The notes: generated from the letters alone by a model not told the origin. Positions 7,142 to 13,300 are shown, numbered from the stretch's first letter. The stretch is 13,300 bases of DNA from Candidatus Zhuqueibacterota bacterium RBG_16_48_16 (GCA_001771235.1 METF01000158.1:819-14118), one strand, 5' to 3'. Numbers and translations: made by a program.

Positions 7142-8851
7142 ATGTTTCCCTCTAAATTTTCTGTTTCAATTATTGTCCTTCTTTGTACAGCCATTTCGCC
7201 ATGTTTCAGCGATTCCTGGAGCGCCGATCCCTTTGTCGACATGGCTGCCGAGGAGGAGAGCTCGTGGACCTCTTTTTCGTTCGAATTGAAGGATCGGGTC
7301 GATGTGCTGGTCGACGCGACGGGCACTTTTTATAATGACGATTGGATTGCCAGGGCATGGATTTTGGATTCGGACTCCAGGCGCCTGGTCTGGGAAATGA
7401 CAGAGGATAACAGTAAAAAAAGCGGTCGTAAAGGCAAGCGGCGTTTTTATGACGAATTGAATCTGCCGCGTGGACGCTACGAAGCATATTTTTCCACCAA
7501 CCATATAACAGACATACATATCGAAGGTCTGTCGGATGTCATTGACGGCATATTCAGGGGCTTTAACTATAAAAGCCGTTTTGATAAAGATTGGGGCATA
7601 TCCATCTACCTGCCAAAAGACAAAACCGACCTTTATGCGCCGTTCGATGCGGAAGGCGGAACCAATGAAATCGTCCGGCTCACCGAAGTCGAGAATGACG
7701 AACACGTAAAAGCCGGTTTTTCTGTCAATAAAGAAATTGCCGTCCGGGTTTACTCCGTATGCGAAGGCAGGACGAAAAGCCGCGAGATGTACGACTATGG
7801 CTGGATAATCGATGCGGATACGCGCCAGCAGGTATGGCAGGCGGATATCAGAAAAAGTGAAAACGCCGGCGGCTCGGCAAAAAACCGGTTATTCGATGAG
7901 ACCCTCACATTAAAACCGGGGAATTATGTCGTTCACTTTATCACCGACGATTCTCATTCGTTTGAAGAATTCAATCAAATGCCGCCCTACGATCTGCGCC
8001 ATTGGGGCATCACCCTGTGGGTGCAATCCGGGGATTTTCAGGACGTTGAAATTACACCTTATGAGGAATCGGAGCCGGAAGCTGTTGTCAACCTGACAGG
8101 TGTGGGTGACGAAGAATTTGTGAGCGCGGGATTTACATTAGCTCAAAACACGAAATTCAGGGTCTATGCTCTCGGCGAGCAGCCGCATTCCAACAGGGAG
8201 TTTGTCGATTACGGATGGATTGAAAACGCAGGTACAAAAGAAGTCGTCTGGAAAATGACGGAAGAGAACAGCACGCATGCCGGCGGCGGCAACAAGAACA
8301 GGGTCGCCGACCAGGTCATCGAGCTGCCCGCCGGGAATTACATGGTTTATTATATCACGGATGATTCGCATTCTTACGACGAATGGAATGCCGGCCCGCC
8401 CATCGACCCGGAACGCTGGGGCATCACGCTCTGGCTGGCCGATTCCACGCTGTCGTCCGACGTTGTTCAGCCCTATACTGAGGAAGACGATCCTTCCATT
8501 CTGGCCAAAATCACAAAAGTGGGTGACGATGAGCATCTGCACAAGACCTTCACGCTGAAAGAAGCTCGCGCCGTTCGTGTCTTTGCCCTCGGGGAAGGCG
8601 ACCGGGACGAGATGTACGATTACGGCTGGATCGAAGACCGGGATGGCGAGGTCATCTGGGAGATGCACTACGAAAACACCTCGCACGCCGGAGGAGCAAG
8701 AAAAAACCGCCTCGTAAATGAAACGATAGAGCTGGATGCCGGCACTTATGAGGTTTTTTACAGCAGCGACGGCAGCCACAGTTTTGCGGAATGGAATGCG
8801 ACGCCACCCGGAAATCCGGCTGATTGGGGGATTACAATCAGTCTGGAATAG
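7142..8851 (+). CDS. Exported protein with four tandem ~137-residue repeats, function unknown
   Basis: A 569-residue protein with a signal peptide (cleavage probably after FS at residues 22-23; no lipobox). The rest is four copies of one module at about residues 35-157, 175-295, 315-433 and 453-569. Copies 2-4 share DYGWI (from 218, 356, 493), an aromatic-rich W near +12, AGG-x-x-KNR, a G-x-Y turn, DDSHS or DGSHS, a F/W-N pair, PP, and WGIT. The WGI motif recurs at 151, 288, 426 and 562. Copy 1 is divergent and has lost DYGWI, AGG-KNR and DSHS but keeps WGIS. Strand-like alternation suggests beta-sandwich domains. The conserved D, H, S and W residues could form a metal or carbohydrate site, but that is a guess. 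I do not recognise the family. AGGAG lies about 6 bases before the start, and the gene is 26 bases after the toast-rack gene, so they form an operon. Confidence 0.8.
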   Translation: MFPSKFSVSIIVLLCTAISPCFSDSWSADPFVDMAAEEESSWTSFSFELKDRVDVLVDATGTFYNDDWIARAWILDSDSRRLVWEMTEDNSKKSGRKGKRRFYDELNLPRGRYEAYFSTNHITDIHIEGLSDVIDGIFRGFNYKSRFDKDWGISIYLPKDKTDLYAPFDAEGGTNEIVRLTEVENDEHVKAGFSVNKEIAVRVYSVCEGRTKSREMYDYGWIIDADTRQQVWQADIRKSENAGGSAKNRLFDETLTLKPGNYVVHFITDDSHSFEEFNQMPPYDLRHWGITLWVQSGDFQDVEITPYEESEPEAVVNLTGVGDEEFVSAGFTLAQNTKFRVYALGEQPHSNREFVDYGWIENAGTKEVVWKMTEENSTHAGGGNKNRVADQVIELPAGNYMVYYITDDSHSYDEWNAGPPIDPERWGITLWLADSTLSSDVVQPYTEEDDPSILAKITKVGDDEHLHKTFTLKEARAVRVFALGEGDRDEMYDYGWIEDRDGEVIWEMHYENTSHAGGARKNRLVNETIELDAGTYEVFYSSDGSHSFAEWNATPPGNPADWGITISLE

Positions 8852-8865
8852 AGAGAAAAGATGGC

Positions 8866-8931
8866 GGCTGGTGTCTGGCTGCTGGTTGCTTGTTACTGGT
8901 TTCTGGTTATGTGCTTCCGGCTGGTCAACCT
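8866..8931 (-). repeat. CCAGAYACCAG repeat tract, reverse orientation
   Basis: On the + strand the tract reads as GGCTGGTGTCTGGCTGCTGG followed by further TACTGGTTTCTGG units. Its reverse complement is a run of CCAGNNACCAG-like units, the same kind as 1808-1839. It begins 15 bases after the stop of the four-repeat protein. The units are degenerate, with spacing of about 7 to 9 bases. Confidence 0.55.
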
Positions 8932-8970
8932 TTCCGTTGCCTGTGCCGGGAAAATTACCTATATTTGTTA

Positions 8971-9001
8971 CAGGTTTTTGAATTTTTCGAATAAAAACCT
9001 G
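8971..9001. repeat. 9-bp inverted repeat in the spacer downstream of the four-repeat gene
   Basis: CAGGTTTTT at 8971-8979 and AAAAACCTG at 8993-9001 are perfect inverted repeats around a 13-base AT-rich loop. The stem is weak, with three G/C pairs at the base, and there is no T tail after it. It may still act as a transcript 3'-end structure for the envelope operon. It is not convincing as a classical terminator. Confidence 0.4.
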
Positions 9002-9011
9002 ACCTGATCTA

Positions 9012-9129
9012 TTCATAAAATCGCGAAAATGTGCGACGCACTTTATGAACTTTTTACAATTGAGAGAAATATTCATTCCAAAAAAAGTCATTCGACTTTG
9101 GTCTATTTCGGGCAAGTGCGTCGCACATT
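9012..9129. repeat. Nested palindromic (REP-like) element with GTGCGACGCAC arms
   Basis: Two 16-base arms, AATGTGCGACGCACTT at 9028-9043 and AAGTGCGTCGCACATT at 9114-9129, are perfect inverted copies 70 bases apart. Each arm is itself a palindrome (GTGCG-N-CGCAC). The left arm is overlapped by another inverted pair, TTCATAAA at 9012-9019 with TTTATGAA at 9042-9049. Between the arms, AAAGTC (9084-9089) pairs with GACTTT (9094-9099). This is most of the 315-base gap between the four-repeat gene and the membrane protein gene. There is no ORF in it. It resembles repetitive extragenic palindromes, though a regulator-binding site cannot be excluded. Confidence 0.6.
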
Positions 9130-9166
9130 GGAAAACTGACACAATGAAAGAGAGGAGATTGTCTTT

Positions 9167-9790
9167 ATGGCTACGACAAAAGTGACAGTTCAGGATCAAC
9201 AACAGGGCAATAAAAATGTCAACATGGGGAAATGGCTGAGCGAAGGCTGGCGGCTCATTTTCGAAGACATCGGACTTTATCTTTTGGTAGCGCTGGTTTA
9301 TATTCTCATCATCGCCATTCTTTCCGGGACGGCCATCGGCCAGTTCATTGTTTTGGGACCGCTGACGGTCGGCTTTTTTTACATATTGTATCGAAAACTG
9401 CACGGCAAAGAAACGCAATTGGGAGACCTCGGCAAAGGCTTTAATTTCTTCGCCGCCGCGGTCATTTCCAATATCCTGATCTGCATCTTTGTGGCGATTG
9501 GCTTTGCCTTGTGCATCATTCCGGGGTTCGTGGTGCTGGCGCTTTATATGTTTACGCCGCTATACATTTTTGACAAAAAACTGGATTTTTGGCAGGCCAT
9601 GGAAGCCAGCCGCAAACTGGTAGCGAAACACGTTTTTGAAATGTCCATTTTTGTCCTGCTGCTGTCGATCATCTCCATCGCCGGGGCACTGGCCTGTGTG
9701 GTCGGCTTGCTCATTACCACGCCGCTATGCTATGCCGCTATTGCCTATGCTTATAAGGATTTGGTTGGGTTTGAGGAGGAGAAGGAGTAG
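9167..9790 (+). CDS. Multi-pass inner membrane protein of unknown function
   Basis: A 207-residue membrane protein. After a polar N-terminus (residues 1-22) comes WLSEGWRLIFED, a short amphipathic stretch of the type found in DUF975 or glycerophosphodiesterase-associated membrane domains. Hydrophobic segments follow at about 35-58, 59-76, 94-135 (probably two helices, with CIIPGFVVLALYMFTPLYIF) and 157-195. The loop DFWQAMEASRKLVAKH (140-155) between the later helices is also a common pattern in those families. No enzymatic motif is present. The start is supported by GAGAGGAG at 9150-9157, about 9 bases before the ATG. It may belong functionally with the envelope genes upstream, but a 315-base spacer of palindromes separates them. 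It faces the toxin gene convergently across a 63-base gap. Confidence 0.75.
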   Translation: MATTKVTVQDQQQGNKNVNMGKWLSEGWRLIFEDIGLYLLVALVYILIIAILSGTAIGQFIVLGPLTVGFFYILYRKLHGKETQLGDLGKGFNFFAAAVISNILICIFVAIGFALCIIPGFVVLALYMFTPLYIFDKKLDFWQAMEASRKLVAKHVFEMSIFVLLLSIISIAGALACVVGLLITTPLCYAAIAYAYKDLVGFEEEKE

Positions 9791-9853
9791 GCACCGCAGA
9801 GAACAAATAAATTTAAATCTTCACTCATTTTATTTAGCGAACATTGTAGCTTG

Positions 9854-10207
9854 CTACGCAGACTTGATCCACTCTGCTAAATTCTTCCTGATTTGTGTCA
9901 GTCGTTCTTGAGAAATCTCTCCGATTGTGCCAACTAAGATTTCGCCAGAAACGACTGCAATTCTGGTAGCTCGGATAACACTTTCAGCTTTTAGGCCCGA
10001 TTTAGCAAAATCTGGGGATTCTTCTGTTATGATTTCATCAAGGCCTTCAATATACTGATGTTTTTTGGTAGAAATCATACATATTAACCAGTCATCATAG
10101 TCGCCTGGCAATCGACCAATCAAAAGAACAGGACGAAGTTTCGTGGAGGTGAAGTCAGTTTGTGGAAATTCAAAAAGAACTATTTGACCAGCTTTTTTCA
10201 CCCCCAT
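9854..10207 (-). CDS. Type II toxin, PemK/MazF family endoribonuclease
   Basis: A 117-residue protein with the MazF/PemK opening: GQIVLFEFPQTD (7-18) followed by STKLRPVLLI (21-30), where R25-P26 match the conserved Arg-Pro of the family. A second strand, LICMIST (41-47), supplies the usual Ser/Thr position, and ESVIRATRIAVV (75-86) and IGEIS (95-99) follow family spacing. Such toxins cleave mRNA at short sequences and halt translation until neutralised. The start at 10207 overlaps the end of the antitoxin gene by 10 bases, so translation is coupled with the antitoxin first. Length is typical. Composition is AT-rich compared with the surrounding core genes, which fits a mobile module. The cut site cannot be predicted. 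The family assignment is fairly confident. Confidence 0.85.
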   Translation of the reverse strand: MGVKKAGQIVLFEFPQTDFTSTKLRPVLLIGRLPGDYDDWLICMISTKKHQYIEGLDEIITEESPDFAKSGLKAESVIRATRIAVVSGEILVGTIGEISQERLTQIRKNLAEWIKSA

Positions 10208-10425
10208 TTTTCCTTTAGGTCAGATTCGTCATAAACCGGACCGTCGCCGTCCTCCACATCACGCGTTGCTGAAGTCACTGATAAATTGAACCACTCCAAG
10301 TCCTCTTCTCTTGAATTCTCTTGTTTGGCTTTCTTTGTGAGAAATTCGATAAAATCCAACGCTTCCTTTTGAAATGCTTCAGGAAGTTGACTTATTTGCT
10401 GGCTGACCTGGTCTGCTGTAGCCAT
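10198..10425 (-). CDS. Antitoxin of the MazF/PemK-type module, DUF2281-like
   Basis: A 75-residue acidic protein upstream of and overlapping the toxin gene. The N-terminal helix region QISQLPEAFQKEALDFIEFL (residues 10-29) is the pattern of DUF2281/VapB-like antitoxins. The C-terminal VEDGDGPVYDESDLKEKWG (57-75) is the acidic tail that typically wraps the toxin. I start at the ATG at 10425 because AAGGAGT lies about 9 bases upstream (10435-10441) and the residues before it in the longer frame (from 10452) look like leader DNA. No clear DNA-binding fold is visible in the short N-terminus, so how it would repress its own promoter is open. Stop and toxin start overlap by 10 bases. Confidence 0.8.
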   Translation of the reverse strand: MATADQVSQQISQLPEAFQKEALDFIEFLTKKAKQENSREEDLEWFNLSVTSATRDVEDGDGPVYDESDLKEKWG

Positions 10426-10480
10426 CGTGTTTTTACTCCTTACAACGTGCAATTCTTGACAACGTTCCTTGATGGATGTA

Positions 10481-10498
10481 GTAACAAGAAATTGTTAC
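10481..10498. promoter_or_regulatory. Palindromic operator candidate for the toxin-antitoxin operon
   Basis: GTAACAA (10481-10487) and TTGTTAC (10492-10498) form a perfect 7-base inverted repeat around GAAA. It lies 56 bases upstream of the antitoxin start, right where transcription from the candidate promoter at 10506-10535 would begin. Autoregulation through such palindromes is standard for type II modules. The direct repeats ACAACGT at 10442-10448 and 10459-10465 lie between it and the gene. Confidence 0.5.
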
Positions 10499-10505
10499 CA
10501 CGCCT

Positions 10506-10535
10506 ATAATATAAAATAAAATATAAGCTATTCAA
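10506..10535 (-). promoter_or_regulatory. Candidate sigma70-like promoter of the toxin-antitoxin operon
   Basis: Read on the minus strand, TTGAAT (10535-10530) is followed after 18 bases by TATTAT (10511-10506); an alternative -10 TATATT gives a 16-base spacer. The region is strongly AT-rich. Predicted transcription would start near 10499, at the edge of the palindrome, leaving a leader of about 73 bases. Confidence 0.4.
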
Positions 10536-10759
10536 CTTATTTTGCGCTTGATTATAGGTCCAACAACGTTCAGTCAAATATCCATAAACAAAAAAATAAC
10601 ACGATTACGTATTCACCTGGAACCATATTTACTCTGGCCTAGCGCTGCGTTGAACACGTGAGAGTTGTCAACTCCCAAACCAGTTCAGGGCTCTTTCAAG
10701 GTTTGGTCTGAACAACAAGTGGTATCGAGCCTCTGGCCGCCTACGCCTGCAATCAATTC
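10536..10759. other. Spacer between the amrS 3' end and the TA promoter, with small inverted repeats
   Basis: No gene is visible here. ATTATAGG (10551-10558) is the inverted copy of CCTATAAT (10503-10510), which spans the TA promoter -10. A third ACAACGTT occurs at 10563-10570. GAGTTG-T-CAACTC is a palindrome at 10662-10674. CCAAACC (10675-10681) with GGTTTGG (10700-10706), and GTTCAG (10683-10688) with CTGAAC (10708-10713), are overlapping inverted pairs about 50-85 bases past the end of the radical SAM gene. They may form its transcript end, though no T tail is present. Confidence 0.35.
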
Positions 10760-11989
10760 TCAAACCGCCACCATCCTGGGCCGCCTGAAATAGAGATCCG
10801 CCTCAGAACCAATCCGCACCTCATCCCCTGACTTGGGCCAGATGCCCGGGATTTTGGCTTTTCGGCAAAACGGGCAGGTGCCATCGGCCTCGAGATGATA
10901 ATCCAGGATGACATAGCCGATGCGCTCGATCACCGCCGCCTGGCAATTGGGGCAATAAGTGTTTTCATGAGGCCCAACCATGCCCGGCAAGTTGCCGGCG
11001 TAGACGTAATGCAATCCTTCCTCTTTGCCAATTTCAGCCGCCCGGATCAATGTGCTCGCCTGGGTGTTGGCGGCATCCGTCATTTTATAGTCTTTGTGAA
11101 AAGCCGTTACATGCCAGGGGATGTCCGCTGAAATGGACGCGATGAACCTGGCGGCGTCGCGCAATTCGTCCTCCGAGTCGTTAAAGCCGGGAATGATGAG
11201 GGTGACAATCTCCTGCCAGAATCCCATTTCATGCACCATGCGAATCCCGTCGAGAACCCGGTCGAGCACCGTCCCCAGCTTGCGGTAACTCTTATCGTTC
11301 ATGGTCTTGAGGTCGATTTTATAGCCGTCGGTGTATGGCCGGATGTATTCCAGCACCTCGCGCGTGGCATTGCCGTTGGAAATGTACATGCAGGTAAAAC
11401 CCGCCTTTTTTGCTGCTTTAAAAACCGCCATCGCCCATTCGGACGTGATCAGCGGCTCGTTATAAGAGCTGGCCACACATTTTGAGCCGCTTTTTTGCGC
11501 GATCCGCACCAATTGGCCGGGCGTCACCTGCTCCGCTGTTCTACCGGCATGAGCGTCCCTCAGAGTCTGGGAAATATCCCAGTTTTGGCAATAGGAGCAG
11601 TGCAGGTCGCAGCCATGCATGCCAAAGGTCAATGTATCCGAGCCGGGGTAGATGTGGAAAAACGGCTTCTTTTCCGTCGGATCGCTCTGCAGCGCTCCGA
11701 CATAGCCCCAGGGCACATAAAGCGTCCCACTCAGGTTGAAACGAACCTGGCAGATTCCGCGGATGCCGGGGTATATTTTACAGCGATGGCCGCAGGCGTA
11801 GCAGACCACCACCTTGTCAGGGTGTTTTTCGTACAATTCCCCCTCTTTGACTTTATTGTCAATAATTGCCGCAATCGGCACGTCGCCGGCTATGGGTTTG
11901 CGCAGGTTATCCAGTTCTTTGTTAAATCGAACGGGTTCGGCCCTGTCCGTGCGTCGGGTTGAGAGGTTGTGTATTTTTTTCATCGCCAT
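10760..11989 (-). CDS. amrS: AmmeMemoRadiSam system radical SAM enzyme
   Basis: A 409-residue radical SAM protein. The cluster motif is C127-DLH-C131-SY-C134 (CxxxCxxC), which would hold the 4Fe-4S cluster that cleaves S-adenosylmethionine. An N-terminal cysteine set, C63-x2-C66-x3-C70 and C80 in CGHRCKIYPGIRGICQVR, and a C-terminal set, CPNC (346-349) and CPFC (372-375) followed by IPGIW, are hallmarks of the AmrS family (formerly annotated as pyruvate formate-lyase activating enzyme-like). SYNEPLI at 175-181 is also typical. The family is named for frequent pairing with Memo and AMMECR1 proteins; neither partner is in this window, and the substrate is not established. AAAGGAAA lies just before the ATG at 11989, while a second ATG at 11983 is a possible alternative. 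No neighbour on this strand forms an operon with it here. Confidence 0.9.
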   Translation of the reverse strand: MAMKKIHNLSTRRTDRAEPVRFNKELDNLRKPIAGDVPIAAIIDNKVKEGELYEKHPDKVVVCYACGHRCKIYPGIRGICQVRFNLSGTLYVPWGYVGALQSDPTEKKPFFHIYPGSDTLTFGMHGCDLHCSYCQNWDISQTLRDAHAGRTAEQVTPGQLVRIAQKSGSKCVASSYNEPLITSEWAMAVFKAAKKAGFTCMYISNGNATREVLEYIRPYTDGYKIDLKTMNDKSYRKLGTVLDRVLDGIRMVHEMGFWQEIVTLIIPGFNDSEDELRDAARFIASISADIPWHVTAFHKDYKMTDAANTQASTLIRAAEIGKEEGLHYVYAGNLPGMVGPHENTYCPNCQAAVIERIGYVILDYHLEADGTCPFCRKAKIPGIWPKSGDEVRIGSEADLYFRRPRMVAV

Positions 11990-12023
11990 CTATTTCCTTT
12001 GCGGCGAGTATAAAGAGGTTCCG

Positions 12024-12060
12024 CCACAAAGTCCCAAAAACACTAAGGTTCACAAAGATT
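12024..12060 (+). repeat. Degenerate CACAAAG-type intergenic repeat
   Basis: A short tract of about four imperfect 9-base units (CACAAAGTC, CCAAAAACA, CTAAGGTTC, ACAAAGATT) lies in the divergent gap between the radical SAM gene and the glycosyltransferase gene. It resembles the CACAAAG-period tracts seen between genes in many environmental bacterial genomes. The match is loose. Confidence 0.4.
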
Positions 12061-12091
12061 CTTCCTCCGCCAACCGGAAGATAAAGAATCA

Positions 12092-12115
12092 GGCTGCTGT
12101 GGCAAAATAGCAGCC
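12092..12115. other. 7-bp hairpin in the divergent intergenic region
   Basis: GGCTGCT (12092-12098) and AGCAGCC (12109-12115) form a perfect GC-rich stem with a 10-base loop, followed on the + strand by TTATTTGG. It looks like a terminator with an imperfect tail, but no + strand gene ends upstream of it. A second, weaker stem, GCCTTT (12188-12193) with AAAGGC (12200-12205), lies further on. The role is unclear; it may be a leftover from a rearranged gene. Confidence 0.35.
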
Positions 12116-12276
12116 TTATTTGGTAAAAATAACACAGACCTTTTCCATGAAATTTCTCTTGAATTTCTCCATTTTTCTGTTTAGTTAGCCTTTGCCGAAA
12201 AAGGCCGCTGAACAAGACGTGCTATATCCTCGCCAAAACGGGGATTGTTAATTATCCCGATAAATGGAGAACCACA

Positions 12277-13300
12277 ATGCCTGAACCGCAAATCTCCGTC
12301 CTGTTACAAGCGCCTGGAGAAATGCCCTACTCCCCAGACGACTTTGACAGGATGTTATCGACTTTGACGCGCCAATCTTTTGGCGAGTTCGAGATTATCA
12401 TTTATGGCGACAATGCCCGGGTTACCGAAACGAAAAGCACGGATACCCTCAAGCTCGTTCATACGGCATCTGACTCGCAAGCCGGGGCTTTGAACGCCGC
12501 ATTGAACCAGGCACGAGGCGAGCACATTTTGCATTGCAATAACCGGTCGAACGCCATCGAATTCAGGGGATCTGCGCTGTTGCTCTACCGGATGGCGATG
12601 GAGCGGCATGGACACGCGGCGCTGCTTTATGGCGATTACGACCTGCTCGATGGGAATCGGCTTATCGAGCGGAAGCTCCTGGAGCATCACTCGGGCCGCT
12701 TGTGTGAGACTTTTGACATGGGCTATTGCCTGCTTTTCTCGCATAAATTTTTGCAGTCCGTCGGCTATGCGGACGGCAGATTTCGTAACAATCCGCTTTA
12801 CGACTTGCGTCTCAAAGCATCTGAACAAGGCGAGATTGTTCACATTTCCAACCGGTCAAATGGGGCGCCCTACCTGGTGCGCGCAGCGGCCAAAGGGCTG
12901 GATGTCTTTGCCTACCTGAAGGTGGGTGCCAAAATCGCCTCCGAGAACGAGCTGATTTTGACCGAACACTTGAAACGCATCGATGCTTACCTTGAACCTG
13001 GCCGACATTTTCAACGCGTGGTTTATACGCCGGAAGAAGAGAAACAATTCGAGCAATGTATCGCTTCGGTGGTCATCCCGGTTTACCGCCGGCCGGAATT
13101 CATCGGCCCGGCCATTGCATCGGTGCAAAGCCAGACGGTGCGGAATATCGAGATCGTCATCGTCTGCAACGGCGGAGAAGAGGACCCGACTGTTGACGAG
13201 ACCAAACGCTATATGCCCGGCGGCGACAAATTCGATCCGGGCAAACCGGCGGTACGGCTGATCGTGCACGACATCAACAACATCGGCCTTTGCCTGAACA
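12277..13300 (+). CDS. Tandem GT2-domain glycosyltransferase, 3' partial
   Basis: An open frame from the ATG at 12277 (GGAGA at 12265-12269) runs off the window after 341 residues. Residues 5-200 resemble a family 2 glycosyltransferase fold: ISVLLQAPGEM, then SDSQAGALNAALNQARGEHILH, then LLYGDYDLLDG (117-126). At the position where the DxD nucleotide-sugar motif is expected, the sequence reads HCNNRSN (86-92), so this first domain may be inactive. A linker (about 200-260) leads to a second, canonical GT2 start, ASVVIPVYRRPEFIGPAIAS (263-282), followed by SQTVRNIEIVIVCNGG and a DINNIG segment at the window edge. The full protein probably transfers sugars in surface polysaccharide or glycoprotein synthesis in the cytoplasm, but donor and acceptor are unknown. 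It is transcribed divergently from the radical SAM gene. Confidence 0.85.
   Translation, partial: MPEPQISVLLQAPGEMPYSPDDFDRMLSTLTRQSFGEFEIIIYGDNARVTETKSTDTLKLVHTASDSQAGALNAALNQARGEHILHCNNRSNAIEFRGSALLLYRMAMERHGHAALLYGDYDLLDGNRLIERKLLEHHSGRLCETFDMGYCLLFSHKFLQSVGYADGRFRNNPLYDLRLKASEQGEIVHISNRSNGAPYLVRAAAKGLDVFAYLKVGAKIASENELILTEHLKRIDAYLEPGRHFQRVVYTPEEEKQFEQCIASVVIPVYRRPEFIGPAIASVQSQTVRNIEIVIVCNGGEEDPTVDETKRYMPGGDKFDPGKPAVRLIVHDINNIGLCLN

Noticed and set aside
7166..7705. Minus-strand open frame of 179 codons
   Set aside because: It is antisense to the first module of the exported four-repeat protein, with no recognisable motif and no ribosome-binding site.
8138..9418. Long minus-strand open frame of 426 codons opposite the four-repeat gene and the spacer
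   Set aside because: It runs antisense to two well-supported genes and through the palindromic spacer, shows no domain features, and its translation is mostly residues expected from reading the repeat gene backwards.
10536..10759. Integron attC-like site in the inverted-repeat-rich spacer
   Set aside because: Inverted pairs exist, but I found no matching GTTRRRY core pair in the right layout and no integrase in the window.
11495..11962. Plus-strand open frame of 155 codons
   Set aside because: It lies opposite the AmrS gene, whose cysteine motifs clearly fix the minus strand as coding.
12355..12843. Minus-strand open frame of 162 codons
   Set aside because: It is antisense to the glycosyltransferase frame, which is open from a good start to the window end and shows GT2 features.

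Overview
The window looks like a piece of chromosome from an uncultured or poorly studied Gram-negative bacterium. The outer-membrane beta-barrel gene with its C-terminal phenylalanine and several Sec-type signal peptides indicate a diderm envelope. The intergenic DNA is full of degenerate short repeats (CCAGAYACCAG-type, CACGTTTGAC-type, CACAAAG-type and GTGCGACGCAC palindromes). I associate such repeats with metagenome-derived FCB-group or KSB1/Calditrichota-like genomes, but that placement is impression, not proof.

Layout. (1) 2-1568, + strand: three genes joined by two ATGA stop/start overlaps. They are a TIGR04255-family protein (5' end outside the window) and two small conserved proteins of unknown function. 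This cassette is visibly more AT-rich than what follows and looks like a mobile accessory module. (2) 1569-1896: a short ORF remnant followed by dispersed repeats. (3) 1897-4151, + strand: two translation-related housekeeping genes, the ribosome-assembly GTPase rsgA and an RluD-type 23S rRNA pseudouridine synthase. They are separated by a 126-bp hairpin-forming repeat that carries a terminator-like stem. (4) 4379-8851, + strand: an envelope cluster. It contains a bactofilin-like/Omp85-like barrel fusion, an exported toast-rack beta-solenoid protein and an exported protein made of four tandem copies of a roughly 137-residue module I cannot name. (5) 8852-9166: repeat and palindrome-rich spacer. 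(6) 9167-9790, + strand: a multi-pass membrane protein. (7) 9854-10425, - strand: a MazF/PemK-type toxin and its antitoxin, with a candidate promoter and palindromic operator upstream. (8) 10760-11989, - strand: an AmmeMemoRadiSam-type radical SAM enzyme. (9) 12277-end, + strand: a large glycosyltransferase with two tandem GT2 domains, cut by the window end.

The best candidates for something undescribed are the three-gene TIGR04255 cassette (tight translational coupling, foreign composition, unknown function) and the envelope cluster. In the latter a periplasmic bactofilin-like segment is fused to an outer-membrane barrel and followed by two exported repeat proteins. The function of both is inference only.
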